DNA of 64,000 bases, from contig NZ_JAJONF010000050.1 of assembly GCF_021462265.1 (NCBI RefSeq), positions 1 to 64,000 of the forward strand, in the 5' to 3' direction. The notes below the pieces were generated by a model. The model saw nothing but the letters and a program-made list of their open reading frames with translations. It made no database searches and was not told the origin of the DNA. The first letter of the stretch is position 1. Every line of letters starts with the position of its first letter. This stretch comes from Streptomyces shenzhenensis. GTDB lineage: Bacteria > Actinomycetota > Actinomycetes > Streptomycetales > Streptomycetaceae. The position numbers were made by a program, and so were the translations under genes. Positions 49,246-57,643 of the stretch are shown here, piece after piece.

Positions 49246-49829
49246 TCGCGGCTGTCGGACACCCCGACCTGACCCCGGACGCGCTGCGGCTGGTGGAGGC
49301 CGAACTGCGGGCTGTGCTGGAGCGGTTCCCCGGGCGCGGAACGGCGCTGGTGCGGGCCGGGGCCGGCGTGCCGGTGGCGTTCGGGCGGGCGGTGCGGGCG
49401 GCGGGGCGGGAGCTGACCCTGGTGGCCCCCACCCAGGGGATGGTGCCCGCGCTGCTGCCGGAGGGGGACCGGGGGGCGGTCGGCGAGCTGGCGTCCCTCG
49501 CCCGGTGGGTGCGGCTGCTGGCGTACGACCCGGCCGACCGGGACGCGTGCGTCGGCGCGGACGAGCGGATCGTCGCGGAGTGCCGGCAGTTGCTGGCCGT
49601 GTGGGACGGCTCGCCGTCCAACGGCCGTGACGCCACCGCGCACCTGGTGGCGTACGCGCGCGCCCACGGTGTTCCGGTCGAGGTCGTGTGGCCGGCGGGG
49701 GCCGCCCGCGGGGCGTTCCCGGGCGGACCGGCACGGGACACCGGCCGCCGCCGCCCCGGCAGTCACCTCTCGACCCCCGTGGTCCCGGAGCCCCCCTTGG
49801 CCACCTGTAAGGCGGAACACCCCCTATGA
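49242..49829 (+). CDS. Rossmann/SLOG-like nucleotide-binding protein, hypothetical
   Basis: 195 residues. The segment TALVRAGAGVPVAFGRAVRAAG, ELTLVAPTQGMVPALLP, the helix ERIVAECRQLLAVWDGSPSNGRDATAHLV and the strand GVPVEVVWPAG suggest an alternating alpha/beta nucleotide-binding fold like SLOG or nucleoside deoxyribosyltransferase-like proteins (acidic WDG...GRDAT motif). Function unknown. It overlaps the VKOR gene by four bases, so it belongs to the same operon and possibly the same redox response. Confidence 0.6.
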   Translation: MIAAVGHPDLTPDALRLVEAELRAVLERFPGRGTALVRAGAGVPVAFGRAVRAAGRELTLVAPTQGMVPALLPEGDRGAVGELASLARWVRLLAYDPADRDACVGADERIVAECRQLLAVWDGSPSNGRDATAHLVAYARAHGVPVEVVWPAGAARGAFPGGPARDTGRRRPGSHLSTPVVPEPPLATCKAEHPL

Positions 49830-50494
49830 CCAGCAGTACGACCGTCAACGCGCACCCCCGCACCGCCGAGGACCGGGCGGCGGGAACGGAGCGGGAGATC
49901 ACCTCCAAGGGCACCGTCGGCGCCTCGCGGGCCTTCGCCTGGTTGCTGATCGTGTCCGGCGCGCTCGGCATCCTGGCCTCCTTCGTGATCACCGTCGACA
50001 AGTTCCAGCTGCTTGCGGACCCGCACTTCAGCCCGTCGTGCAACCTCAGCCCGGTGCTGTCGTGTTCGAACGTGATGCAGAGCCATCAGGCAGGCGTGTT
50101 CGGCTTCCCCAACCCGCTGCTGGGCCTGCTCACCTACCCGGTGGTGGCCGCCGTCGGCTGCGCGCTGCTGGCCGGCGCCCGCTGCCGCCGCTGGTTCTGG
50201 CTCGGTCTGCACGCGGGCACGGCGTTCGGCGCGGGATTCTGCATGTGGCTGATGAGCCAGGCGCTCTACGAGATCGGCGCGCTGTGCCTGTGGTGCTGCC
50301 TGGCCTGGGCGGCCACCATCGCGATGTTCTGGTACGTCACCGTGCACAACCTGCGCCACGGGATCATCCGCGCGCCCCGCGCCGTGGTGGCGGGGGCGCT
50401 GGAGTTCCACTGGGTGGTGCCGGTCACCTGGTACCTGGCCATCGTGATGCTGATCGCGACCCGGTGGTGGTACTACTGGCAGACACTGCTCTGA
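49826..50494 (+). CDS. Vitamin K epoxide reductase (VKOR) family membrane protein
   Basis: 222 residues with about five transmembrane helices. The outer loop Cys pair is in SCNLSPVLSC, and the active-site CxxC is in ALCLWCCLAW. The Ser and Pro-rich FPNPLLGLLTYPVV segment is typical. Bacterial VKORs reoxidise DsbA-type thiol oxidases using quinone, forming disulphides in secreted proteins. Coupled to the upstream hypothetical gene and followed after 88 bases by the DevR-like regulator, so oxygen/redox control is plausible. Confidence 0.92.
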   Translation: MTSSTTVNAHPRTAEDRAAGTEREITSKGTVGASRAFAWLLIVSGALGILASFVITVDKFQLLADPHFSPSCNLSPVLSCSNVMQSHQAGVFGFPNPLLGLLTYPVVAAVGCALLAGARCRRWFWLGLHAGTAFGAGFCMWLMSQALYEIGALCLWCCLAWAATIAMFWYVTVHNLRHGIIRAPRAVVAGALEFHWVVPVTWYLAIVMLIATRWWYYWQTLL

Positions 50495-50582
50495 GCGCTC
50501 CGGCCGGCCAGTGGCACGGCGCCCGCGACCCGGGCACGTCCGACGGCTGCGACGAAGGGCGCAGGCCGTAGGCTGGTCCTTC

Positions 50583-51302
50583 GTGGAAGCGCGTACGCAC
50601 ACCGGCCCTCCCCCCGCCCCTGCCGCACCGCTGCGGGTGTTCATCCTCGACGACCACGAGGTGGTACGGCGTGGGGTGCGGGACCTGCTGGAGGCCGAGC
50701 CGGACATCGTCGTGGCCGGGGAGGCGGCGACCGCGCGGGAGGCGCTGGCCCGGGTGCCCGCGGTCCGGCCGCACGTCGCGGTGCTGGACGTGCGGCTGGG
50801 CGAGGGCGGCAGCGGGGACCACGCGGGGGTCGAGGTGTGCCGGGAGCTGCGGGCCGGGATGCCGGAGCTGGTCTGCCTGATGCTGACGTCGTTCGACGAC
50901 GACGAGGCGCTGTTCGACGCGATCATGGCGGGGGCAGCGGGGTACGTGCTCAAGCGGATCGACGGTTCGGACCTGGTGGACGCCGTGCGCACGGTGGCGG
51001 GCGGGTCGTCCCTGCTGGATCCGCGGGCCACCGCGCGGGTGATGGCGCGGCTGCGCGCCCCCCAGCCGGAGCCCGAACCCGCCGTCTCGCCCGAGCTGGA
51101 GCGGCTGTCGCCGCGCGAACTGGAGATCCTGGAGCTGATCGGCAAGGGACTGACCAACCGGCAGATCGCCGAGCGGCTGTTCCTCGCGGAGAAGACGGTC
51201 AAGAACCGGGTCTCGTCCATCCTGGCCAAGCTGGGCGTGGGCCGCCGCGTCCAGGCCGCGCTGCTCGCGGAGCGGCTGCGGGAGCAACAGATCCCCCGGT
51301 AG
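50583..51302 (+). CDS. DevR/DosR-like response regulator
   Basis: 239 residues from GTG. The receiver has ILDDHEVVRRGVRDLLEAEPDI, phospho-Asp in VAVLDVRLGEG, Thr/Ser in LMLTSFDDDEAL and Lys in GYVLKRIDG. The C-terminal LuxR domain (LSPRELEILELIGKGLTNRQIAERL, ending VKNRVSSILAKLGV) is close to the mycobacterial DosR pattern, including the linker helix. It is convergent with a GAF-GAF histidine kinase that matches DevS, so the two very likely form one system controlling hypoxia or redox genes. Confidence 0.9.
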   Translation: MEARTHTGPPPAPAAPLRVFILDDHEVVRRGVRDLLEAEPDIVVAGEAATAREALARVPAVRPHVAVLDVRLGEGGSGDHAGVEVCRELRAGMPELVCLMLTSFDDDEALFDAIMAGAAGYVLKRIDGSDLVDAVRTVAGGSSLLDPRATARVMARLRAPQPEPEPAVSPELERLSPRELEILELIGKGLTNRQIAERLFLAEKTVKNRVSSILAKLGVGRRVQAALLAERLREQQIPR

Positions 51303-51303
51303 G

Positions 51304-51535
51304 CACGGTCCTGCCGGTTGGCGACGGTCCTGCCGGTTGGCGACGGTCCTGCCGGTTGGCGACGGTCCTGCCGGTTGGCAGCGGGGCCGCCGCTTGGCAG
51401 CAGGGCCACCGCTCGGCAGCAGATCCGCGGGTTGGCGATAGATCCCACCGGTTGGCAGCAGTGCCGCCGCTTGGCTCAGTCCCGCCGGTTGGCGCCGTCA
51501 GATCCGCCGGTTGCAGCAGAACCCACCGGCAGGCC
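51304..51535. repeat. 19-bp intergenic minisatellite
   Basis: About twelve tandem units of a 19-bp sequence (cgacggtcctgccggttgg in the clearest copies) fill the gap between the convergent devR-like and devS-like genes. The first four units are nearly identical and later ones diverge. As 19 is not a multiple of three, a coding role is unlikely. There are no unique spacers, so it is not CRISPR. Confidence 0.85.
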
Positions 51536-51550
51536 GCGGATCGGCGATGT

Positions 51551-53239
51551 TCAGCCGGGGGGCAGGGGTACCTGCCACACGAGCCGGGTACCGCCCGTGG
51601 CCAGGGACTCGACGGCCAGTGTCCCGCCGTACTGCTCGGCGCGGGAGCGCAGGTTGGCCAGCCCGCCGGTCGGCTCGGCGGCGCGCACGCCCACCCCGTC
51701 GTCCTGCACCGTGAGAGTGAGGCGGTCCCCGGCCGACGGCACGGTCAGTACGACGTCCGCCTGGCGGGCCCGTGCGTGCCGGGCGACGTTGCTGAGGGCT
51801 TCGGCGGTCACGGCGAGCACGTGCTCGGCCACGTCGCCGGGGACGGTGGAGTCGACCGGCCCGTCTATCCGCAGGGACGGGCTGAAGCCCAGGGACTGGG
51901 CGGCCAGGCGGGCGGTCTCGGGCAGGCGGCGGCGCAGTCCCGGCCCGCCGCGATCGTCGCCTGCGGAGCGCAGCTCGAAGATGGTGGAGCGGATGATCTG
52001 AACGGTGGTGTCCAGGTCCTTCACCGCGCGCGAGACGCGCTCGGCGGCGTCGGGGCGGTCGATGCCGCGGGTGGCGCTCCGCAGCGTCATGCCGGTGGCG
52101 AACAGCCTTTGGATGGCCAGGTCGTGCAGGTCACGGGCGATACGGTCGCGTTCCTGCATGACGGCCAGTTCCTCGGACTCGGCGCGGCGCCGGGCGAGTT
52201 CCCAGGCGATCGCGGCCTGGTCGGCGAAGCGGGATACGAGGGCCACCTCGGTGTCGTCGAAGGCCGCCCGTCCGGTACGCCGGCTCAGCCGCAGCGCGCC
52301 GCACGCCGAGGAGTCCAGGGGCAGCGGCACCGCCACGGCCGGGCCGTACGCCGCCGCGCGGTCCCCGGCGTCGCCGAGCGTGAGGGCCCGGGAGTCGGCC
52401 GTGACGTCCGCGGTGGCCACGGGCGCCCCGGTGCGGACGGCCAGCCCCGCCAGCGAACCGCTCACCGGAAGGCGCAGCCCCTGCACGTGCTCGGCGTCGG
52501 CTCCGTGCGCCACCTCCACCGTGAGCCGGCCGGCGTCGGCCCGGTCCGGGAGCAGGACGACGGTCTGGTCGGCGTCGGCCACCTCGCTCGCCCGCCTGGC
52601 GATCAGACGCAGCACCTCGCCCACCCCGGTCCCGGCGAGGAGGGCGCGGGTGATCTCGCCGAGCGCCTCCAGCCACTGCTCCCGGCGGCGGCTCTCGCGG
52701 TACGAGCGGGCGTTGTCGATGGCCACCCCGGCCGCGTTGGCCAGCGCGGACAGCACGGCCTCGTCGTCGGCGTCGAAGTCCGTGCCGCCGCGCTTCTCGG
52801 TCAGGTACAGGTTGCCGAACACCTCGTCCCGCACCCGGATGGGCACCCCGAGGAACGTCCGCATCGGCGGATGGTGCTCGGGGAAGCCGTAGCTGGCCGG
52901 ATGGTCGGCGAGGTCCGTCAGCCGGAGCGGGACGGGGTGGTGGATCAGCTCGCCGAGGATGCCGCGCCCGCACGGGGCCTGGCCGATCCGGACCACGCGG
53001 TCGTCCGCCATCCCCACCGGCAGGAACTCCGACAGCCGCTGCCCGTCGCCGATCACCCCGAGGGCCCCGTACTCGGCGTCGGTGAGGGCCACCGCCGCCT
53101 GCACGATGCTCCGCAGGACCTGGGGGAGCTCCAGGCCGCGCCCGATGTTCGTGACGGCGTCGAGCAGACCGTGCATCCGCTCCGGCACGTCGAGCCGCGG
53201 GCGTGACGGCGCCGCCGCCTGGGGTTCTGACTCGGACAT
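51551..53239 (-). CDS. GAF-GAF sensor histidine kinase (DevS/DosS-like)
   Basis: 562 residues. Two GAF domains (about 25-180 and 205-350), the first with YGALGVIGDGQRLSEFLPVGM and GFPEHHPPMRTFLGVPIRV as in heme-binding mycobacterial DosS, are followed by HisKA_3 (ERDRIARDLHDLAIQRLFATGM) and a HATPase (VTAEALSNVARHARA, DDGVGV). DosS proteins sense O2, NO or CO through heme in GAF-A; whether the heme-ligand His is conserved cannot be fixed without alignment. It pairs with the convergent DevR-like regulator, and is divergent from ctaD. Confidence 0.9.
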   Translation of the reverse strand: MSESEPQAAAPSRPRLDVPERMHGLLDAVTNIGRGLELPQVLRSIVQAAVALTDAEYGALGVIGDGQRLSEFLPVGMADDRVVRIGQAPCGRGILGELIHHPVPLRLTDLADHPASYGFPEHHPPMRTFLGVPIRVRDEVFGNLYLTEKRGGTDFDADDEAVLSALANAAGVAIDNARSYRESRRREQWLEALGEITRALLAGTGVGEVLRLIARRASEVADADQTVVLLPDRADAGRLTVEVAHGADAEHVQGLRLPVSGSLAGLAVRTGAPVATADVTADSRALTLGDAGDRAAAYGPAVAVPLPLDSSACGALRLSRRTGRAAFDDTEVALVSRFADQAAIAWELARRRAESEELAVMQERDRIARDLHDLAIQRLFATGMTLRSATRGIDRPDAAERVSRAVKDLDTTVQIIRSTIFELRSAGDDRGGPGLRRRLPETARLAAQSLGFSPSLRIDGPVDSTVPGDVAEHVLAVTAEALSNVARHARARQADVVLTVPSAGDRLTLTVQDDGVGVRAAEPTGGLANLRSRAEQYGGTLAVESLATGGTRLVWQVPLPPG

Positions 53240-53327
53240 TCCCGCCGTTCCTGGACCGCTCTGTGCTCAGCAGCGTAAGGCACGGCCGGCGCCGTACGGC
53301 ATGCCGGTGGGCCCGGCCACGGGAAGA

Positions 53328-53377
53328 GGGGCCGTTGGACCCCATCCGCGGGCCCCGGTGGGGGGCCGTTGGACCCT
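53328..53377. promoter_or_regulatory. Two direct copies of a GGG-N8-CCC palindrome
   Basis: GGGGCCGTTGGACCC occurs at 53328-53342 and again at 53362-53376, 34 bases apart (about three helical turns), in the shared promoter region of the devS-like gene and ctaD. GGG-N8-CCC spacing matches the DosR box, with 10 of 14 positions agreeing by my alignment. These are probable binding sites of the DevR-like regulator. Confidence 0.55.
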
Positions 53378-53474
53378 ATCGGGACCAGGTGCCTGTCCGC
53401 GGATCATGTGGCGGCGGCCGGAAAGGGCAGATCCATGTCCCGCCATCGAAGGTGCTTCCCGGCTGGTCGGTGAC

Positions 53475-55211
53475 ATGAGCACAGCGGAAGGACGTCGTCC
53501 GGTGGACGAGGCACAGATACAGCAGGTGGGGACCGCGCGGCCGGAGGCCGTGGTCCCGGCGGCCGGGGAGGCGGCCGGACGGGCTGAGCCGGCGGCGGCC
53601 AGACCGGCGTGGGCGGAGTGGCTGACGACCACGGACCACAAGAAGATCGGGACGCTGTACCTGGTCACGGCGTTCGTGTTCTTCATCGTCGGCGGCGTCA
53701 TGGCACTGCTGATGCGTGCCGAACTCGCCCGCCCCGGCCTGCAGATCATGTCGAACGAGCAGTTCAACCAGGCGTTCACGATGCACGGCTCGATCATGCT
53801 GCTGATGTTCGCGATGCCGCTGTTCACCGGCTTCGCCAACTGGATCATGCCGCTCCAGATCGGCGCCCCGGACGTGGCCTTCCCGCGGCTGAACATGCTC
53901 GCCTACTGGCTGTTCCTGTTCGGGTCCTCGATCGCCGCGTTCGGCTTCCTGACCCCGGGCGGCGCCGCCGACTTCGGGTGGTTCCTGTACGCGCCGCTGT
54001 CCGACGCGATCCACTCGCCGGGTCTCGGTTCCGACCTGTGGATCATGGGCGTGGCCCTGTCCGGCTTCGGCTCGATCGCGGGCGCGGTCAACTTCATCAC
54101 CACCATCATCTGCATGCGCGCCCCCGGCATGACCATGTTCCGGATGCCGATCTTCACCTGGAACGTGCTGCTGACCGCGGTGCTGATCCTGATCGTCTTC
54201 CCGGTCCTCGCGGCGGCCCTGTTCGCGCTGGAGTGCGACCGCAAGTTCGGCTCCCACGTCTTCGACGCCGCCAACGGCGGAGCACTGCTCTGGCAGCACC
54301 TCTTCTGGTTCTTCGGACACCCGGAGGTGTACATCCTGGCGCTGCCGTTCTTCGGGATCGTCTCCGAGGTCATCCCGGTCTTCTCCCGCAAGCCGATGTT
54401 CGGCTACATGGGCCTGATCGGCGCGACGATCGCGATCGCGGGCCTGAGCGTGACCGTGTGGGCGCACCACATGTACGTCACGGGCGGAGTGCTGCTCCCC
54501 TTCTTCTCCTTCATGACGTTCCTGATCGCGGTGCCGACCGGGGTGAAGTTCTTCAACTGGATCGGCACGATGTGGAAGGGCAGCCTGTCCTTCGAGACAC
54601 CGATGCTGTGGACCATCGGCTTCCTGATCACGTTCGTCTTCGGCGGCCTGACCGGCGTCATCCTGGCCTCGCCCCCGATGGACTTCCATCTCTCCGACTC
54701 GTACTTCGTCGTCGCGCACTTCCACTACACCGTCTTCGGCACGGTCGTGTACGCGATGTTCGCCGGATTCCACTTCTGGTGGCCGAAGATGACCGGCAAG
54801 ATGCTCGACGAACGGCTCGGGAAGATCACCTTCTGGACGCTGACGGTCGGCTTCCACACCACCTTCCTGGTCCAGCACTGGCTGGGCGCCGAGGGCATGC
54901 CCCGCCGCTACGCCGACTACCTGGCGGCGGACGGCTTCACCGCCCTCAACACCCTCTCCACGATCGGGTCGTTCCTGCTCGGCCTGTCGATCCTGCCGTT
55001 CTTCTACAACGTCTGGAAGACCGCGAAGTACGGCAAGCCGGTCGAGACCGACGACCCGTGGGGCTACGGCCGCTCCCTGGAGTGGGCCACCTCCTGCCCG
55101 CCCCCGCGGCACAACTTCCTCTCCCTGCCCCGCGTCCGCTCCGAGTCCCCGGCGTTCGACCTGCACCACCCGGAGATCGCCGCGCTCGAACTCGAAGAGG
55201 CGACGAGGTAG
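53475..55211 (+). CDS. ctaD: Cytochrome c oxidase subunit I (aa3 type)
   Basis: 578 residues with twelve transmembrane helices. Heme and copper ligands are all visible: TMHGSIM, WFFGHPEVYILALP with the cross-linked His-Tyr pair, HHMYVTG and VVAHFHYTVFG. It is the catalytic subunit of the terminal oxidase reducing O2 and pumping protons. The N-terminal 45 residues are Ala/Pro-rich and cytoplasmic. Subunits II and III are not nearby, so this is probably a second, separately controlled copy that uses the other subunits encoded elsewhere. The ribosome site is weak. Upstream palindromes suggest DevR control. Confidence 0.95.
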   Translation: MSTAEGRRPVDEAQIQQVGTARPEAVVPAAGEAAGRAEPAAARPAWAEWLTTTDHKKIGTLYLVTAFVFFIVGGVMALLMRAELARPGLQIMSNEQFNQAFTMHGSIMLLMFAMPLFTGFANWIMPLQIGAPDVAFPRLNMLAYWLFLFGSSIAAFGFLTPGGAADFGWFLYAPLSDAIHSPGLGSDLWIMGVALSGFGSIAGAVNFITTIICMRAPGMTMFRMPIFTWNVLLTAVLILIVFPVLAAALFALECDRKFGSHVFDAANGGALLWQHLFWFFGHPEVYILALPFFGIVSEVIPVFSRKPMFGYMGLIGATIAIAGLSVTVWAHHMYVTGGVLLPFFSFMTFLIAVPTGVKFFNWIGTMWKGSLSFETPMLWTIGFLITFVFGGLTGVILASPPMDFHLSDSYFVVAHFHYTVFGTVVYAMFAGFHFWWPKMTGKMLDERLGKITFWTLTVGFHTTFLVQHWLGAEGMPRRYADYLAADGFTALNTLSTIGSFLLGLSILPFFYNVWKTAKYGKPVETDDPWGYGRSLEWATSCPPPRHNFLSLPRVRSESPAFDLHHPEIAALELEEATR

Positions 55212-55214
55212 ACC

Positions 55215-55802
55215 ATGCCGCAAGCCGTTCTCGCCCTCGGAACCGCGGCGGTGACCGCGTCCGGCTGGGTCTGGTACGTGCCGGCTCTCGCCGACCTGCG
55301 AGCGGGAGCCGACCGGCCCCTGTCCCGCCGGGACGCGGCGGCGGCCTGCGTCAGCGGCTGGAGCACGGCCGGGATCGTCGCCGTACTGCTGCTCCTGGCC
55401 GAGGCGTGGTGGATACCGTGTGCCGCGGCCGTCGCGGGCGCACTCGTCACGGTCGGCCTGCGGATCCGCGCGGTCGTGGCGCGGCGGGGCGAGGCCCGGG
55501 AGGCCGCCCGCCAGTGGCGGGAGCTGGCCGGTTCGGGCCGGCCCCTGCCCGGCACCGACCGGTCCCGGTACGTCGTCGCCGCCCTCGTCGGTACCGGACT
55601 GGCGGCCGCCGTCGTCACCGCGGCCCTCAGGCTGGCCGCGGGAGTCGAGGACACCGCGGACCGGCTCGCGGCCGTCACCGCTCCCGCCGCCGTCCTCGGG
55701 TTGTTCCTCGCCCTTGCCGTGACGCATACGCGCATGGCCCGCCGCCGCGCCCGCACGGATCACGCGCGGCCCTCACGGCAGGGCAGGGCCGGCACGCGGT
55801 GA
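55215..55802 (+). CDS. Small membrane protein downstream of ctaD
   Basis: 195 residues, three bases after the ctaD stop. Hydrophobic segments near residues 5-25, 48-85, 120-140 and 155-175 suggest four transmembrane helices, with a basic Arg-rich C-terminus. No family recognised. Position makes an accessory or assembly role for the oxidase likely, but it is unproven. Confidence 0.65.
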   Translation: MPQAVLALGTAAVTASGWVWYVPALADLRAGADRPLSRRDAAAACVSGWSTAGIVAVLLLLAEAWWIPCAAAVAGALVTVGLRIRAVVARRGEAREAARQWRELAGSGRPLPGTDRSRYVVAALVGTGLAAAVVTAALRLAAGVEDTADRLAAVTAPAAVLGLFLALAVTHTRMARRRARTDHARPSRQGRAGTR

Positions 55803-55969
55803 GCGGACAGCGGCGGGAGCCGGGCCCGGCTCCCGCCGTCGCGGAGCTCACCGAGTGGCACCCGCGGCGACCTGGGGCCGCACGCCGCCACGCCTGCGGC
55901 CCCGGCCCGCGGCGGGCGCACCGCACCGAGCCGGTCCGGCCCCTTGCCGTCGTGTGTCCCTGGGCGTCG

Positions 55970-56090
55970 TGTCCCCGGCCGGTCGTGTCCCCGGCCGGTC
56001 GTGTCGGTCGCCGGTCCCCCGGCCGGTCGTTGCGGTCGCCGGTTCCCCGGCCGGTCGTTGCGGTCGCCGGTCGTGGCGGTCGTCCAGGCC
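55970..56090. repeat. GC-rich 27-28-bp tandem repeats in a 484-base gap
   Basis: Degenerate copies of a unit with the core CCCCGGCCGGTCGT followed by a GCGGTCGCCGGT half. The gap 55803-56286 has no convincing gene; the long open frames here are a by-product of GC content. Confidence 0.6.
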
Positions 56091-56227
56091 TTCTCGAAGA
56101 CGGTGGACGAGGTGGCCGTACCGGTGCGACCCGGCAACGCGGCCCCCTGGGCGGCGGGGCGCGCCCGTCCGCGGCGGCCGGCTGTACCTGACGGCGACGG
56201 TCCGCGACCGAGCCCCCGTACGACCCG

Positions 56228-56268
56228 CTCGGCCCGGGTGTCCACACCCTGTGGACACCCGGGCCGAG
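56228..56268. terminator. Strong 19-bp stem terminator
   Basis: CTCGGCCCGGGTGTCCACA (56228-56246) pairs perfectly with 56250-56268 around a 3-base loop. It lies 18 bases past the pectate lyase stop and also closes the convergent ctaD operon. Confidence 0.85.
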
Positions 56269-56286
56269 TCGTCTGCCAGGTGGTGG

Positions 56287-57459
56287 CTACGGGTTGACGA
56301 CCTTCCCGCCGAAGGTGACGTTCAGCTTGCCCGACGAGGCGAAGGACCAGCCGAGGGCGCCCGAGTAGGAGGAGCAACGGGAGCCGTTGGTGCCCGTCCA
56401 GAACTGGTTGGAGCTGTCGGCGTCGCCGACCGTCTTGTCGTTGGAGCCGGCGACGGCGAACCGGCACGAGGTGTTGGTCCGGAACACCGAAGTGCCCGCG
56501 TCGAAGGAGAAGTTGCGCTGGGCGTTGTCGATGCCCACGTTGTTCGAGACGGCCATCGTGCCGGGGTTGCTGTTGTAGGTGAACCCGTGGTGTCCGTTGC
56601 CGTAGGCGATGTCGTGCTGCACGACGTGGTTGACGGCGATGTCGTCGCCGCCGAGCTTGTAGCCGTTGCGGTCGCCGTTGGCGTTCTGGGTGCCGTCGGT
56701 CAGGGTGCCGTTGCCGTACGAGAGCGAGTACTCGATGGTGACGGGCCCGATGGGGCCCGTGTCGGTCTTGGTGTACAGGTCCCAGCCGTCGTCGATGTTG
56801 TTGTGCGAGACGTCGTACCGGAAGACGTTGCCGGTGCCGGTGGTCAGTTTGGACGCGAAGCCGTCGGCGTTCTCGCCGCCGCTGTCCTCGTTGTCGTGCG
56901 ACTCGGAGCTGACGACGAGGTTGTTCGACGGCCACTGGCTGCTGGGCGTGCTGGAGGAGATCCGGCCGAGCTGCAGCCCGGTGTCGCGGTTGTACGCGGT
57001 CACGACACGCTCGATGACGTTGTTGCTGCCGCCGACGTAGATGCCGTTGTCGCCGGCGTGCTCGACCGTGAGGCCGTACAGATGCCAGTAGTTGGCGAAG
57101 ACCTGGATGCCCCGGTTCGACGAACTCTCGCTTTGGGCCGAGAAGTTGAGGACCGGGGTCTCGCCCGGGTAGGCGGAGAGCGTGGTCAGCGCGCCGGAGG
57201 TGCCGTTGGCGCCGGCCGGGATGGTCACGGTGGTTGAGTAGGCGTACGTCCCGCCGCGCAGGTAGATCGTGCCACCGGCGGCGATCCGGCTGATCGCCGA
57301 GGTGAGCGTGGTCGGCGCCGACTGGGTGCCGGCCGCGCTGTCGGTGCCGCTCGGCGACACGTACAGCACGCTGGACGCGGCCTGCGCGGGGCTGCCGGAC
57401 ACTGCGACGAGCGTGCCGGCGAGCAGGCCGACGGCCGCGATGACTGGTCTCACGTGCAT
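56287..57459 (-). CDS. Secreted PL9-type pectate lyase / parallel beta-helix protein
   Basis: 390 residues with a signal peptide (MHVRPVIAAVGLLAGTLVAV, cleaved after AQAAS). A right-handed parallel beta-helix is evident from repeated short strands (NRGIQVFANYWHLYGLTVEH, GDNGIYVGGSNNVIERVV). The motif NNIDDGWDLYTKTDTG and GENADGFASK match PL9 pectate lyases, where Asp and Lys at the helix cleft bind calcium and abstract the proton. It degrades plant pectin outside the cell. A housekeeping-type promoter with a LacI-type operator lies just upstream, so sugar-responsive repression is likely. Confidence 0.88.
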   Translation of the reverse strand: MHVRPVIAAVGLLAGTLVAVSGSPAQAASSVLYVSPSGTDSAAGTQSAPTTLTSAISRIAAGGTIYLRGGTYAYSTTVTIPAGANGTSGALTTLSAYPGETPVLNFSAQSESSSNRGIQVFANYWHLYGLTVEHAGDNGIYVGGSNNVIERVVTAYNRDTGLQLGRISSSTPSSQWPSNNLVVSSESHDNEDSGGENADGFASKLTTGTGNVFRYDVSHNNIDDGWDLYTKTDTGPIGPVTIEYSLSYGNGTLTDGTQNANGDRNGYKLGGDDIAVNHVVQHDIAYGNGHHGFTYNSNPGTMAVSNNVGIDNAQRNFSFDAGTSVFRTNTSCRFAVAGSNDKTVGDADSSNQFWTGTNGSRCSSYSGALGWSFASSGKLNVTFGGKVVNP

Positions 57460-57494
57460 CGTTCGTCTCCGTTCGTCTCCATGCGAGCATTGCG

Positions 57495-57541
57495 GAAAGC
57501 GCTTTCTCTGCGAAGCTAAGAGGGTGGCGTGCCCCCGTCAA
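57495..57541 (-). promoter_or_regulatory. Pectate lyase promoter with LacI-type operator
   Basis: On the minus strand TTGACG (57536-57541), 17 bases, then TAGCTT (57513-57518) form a good promoter. The predicted transcript start falls next to GAAAGCGCTTTC (57495-57506), a perfect 12-bp palindrome with the central CG typical of LacI-family operators. A repressor bound there would block the start site. Confidence 0.65.
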
Positions 57542-57643
57542 TAGTCATGTATGTAATTTAAGTTCATGAGTGTGATCGAAAAGGGAGCCGGGTATTCCGA
57601 CAGCGATCGGAATGCCGGCAGCGACCCGCCGGTTGTCCGGGGC

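Noticed and set aside
51304..51535. Possible CRISPR array
   Set aside because: Units are contiguous 19-mers with no unique spacers, and no cas genes are present.
55760..57541. 593-residue minus-strand frame over the pectate lyase
   Set aside because: It overlaps the clear pectate lyase gene in another frame and is Arg/Pro-rich without structure, a usual artefact of GC-rich DNA.
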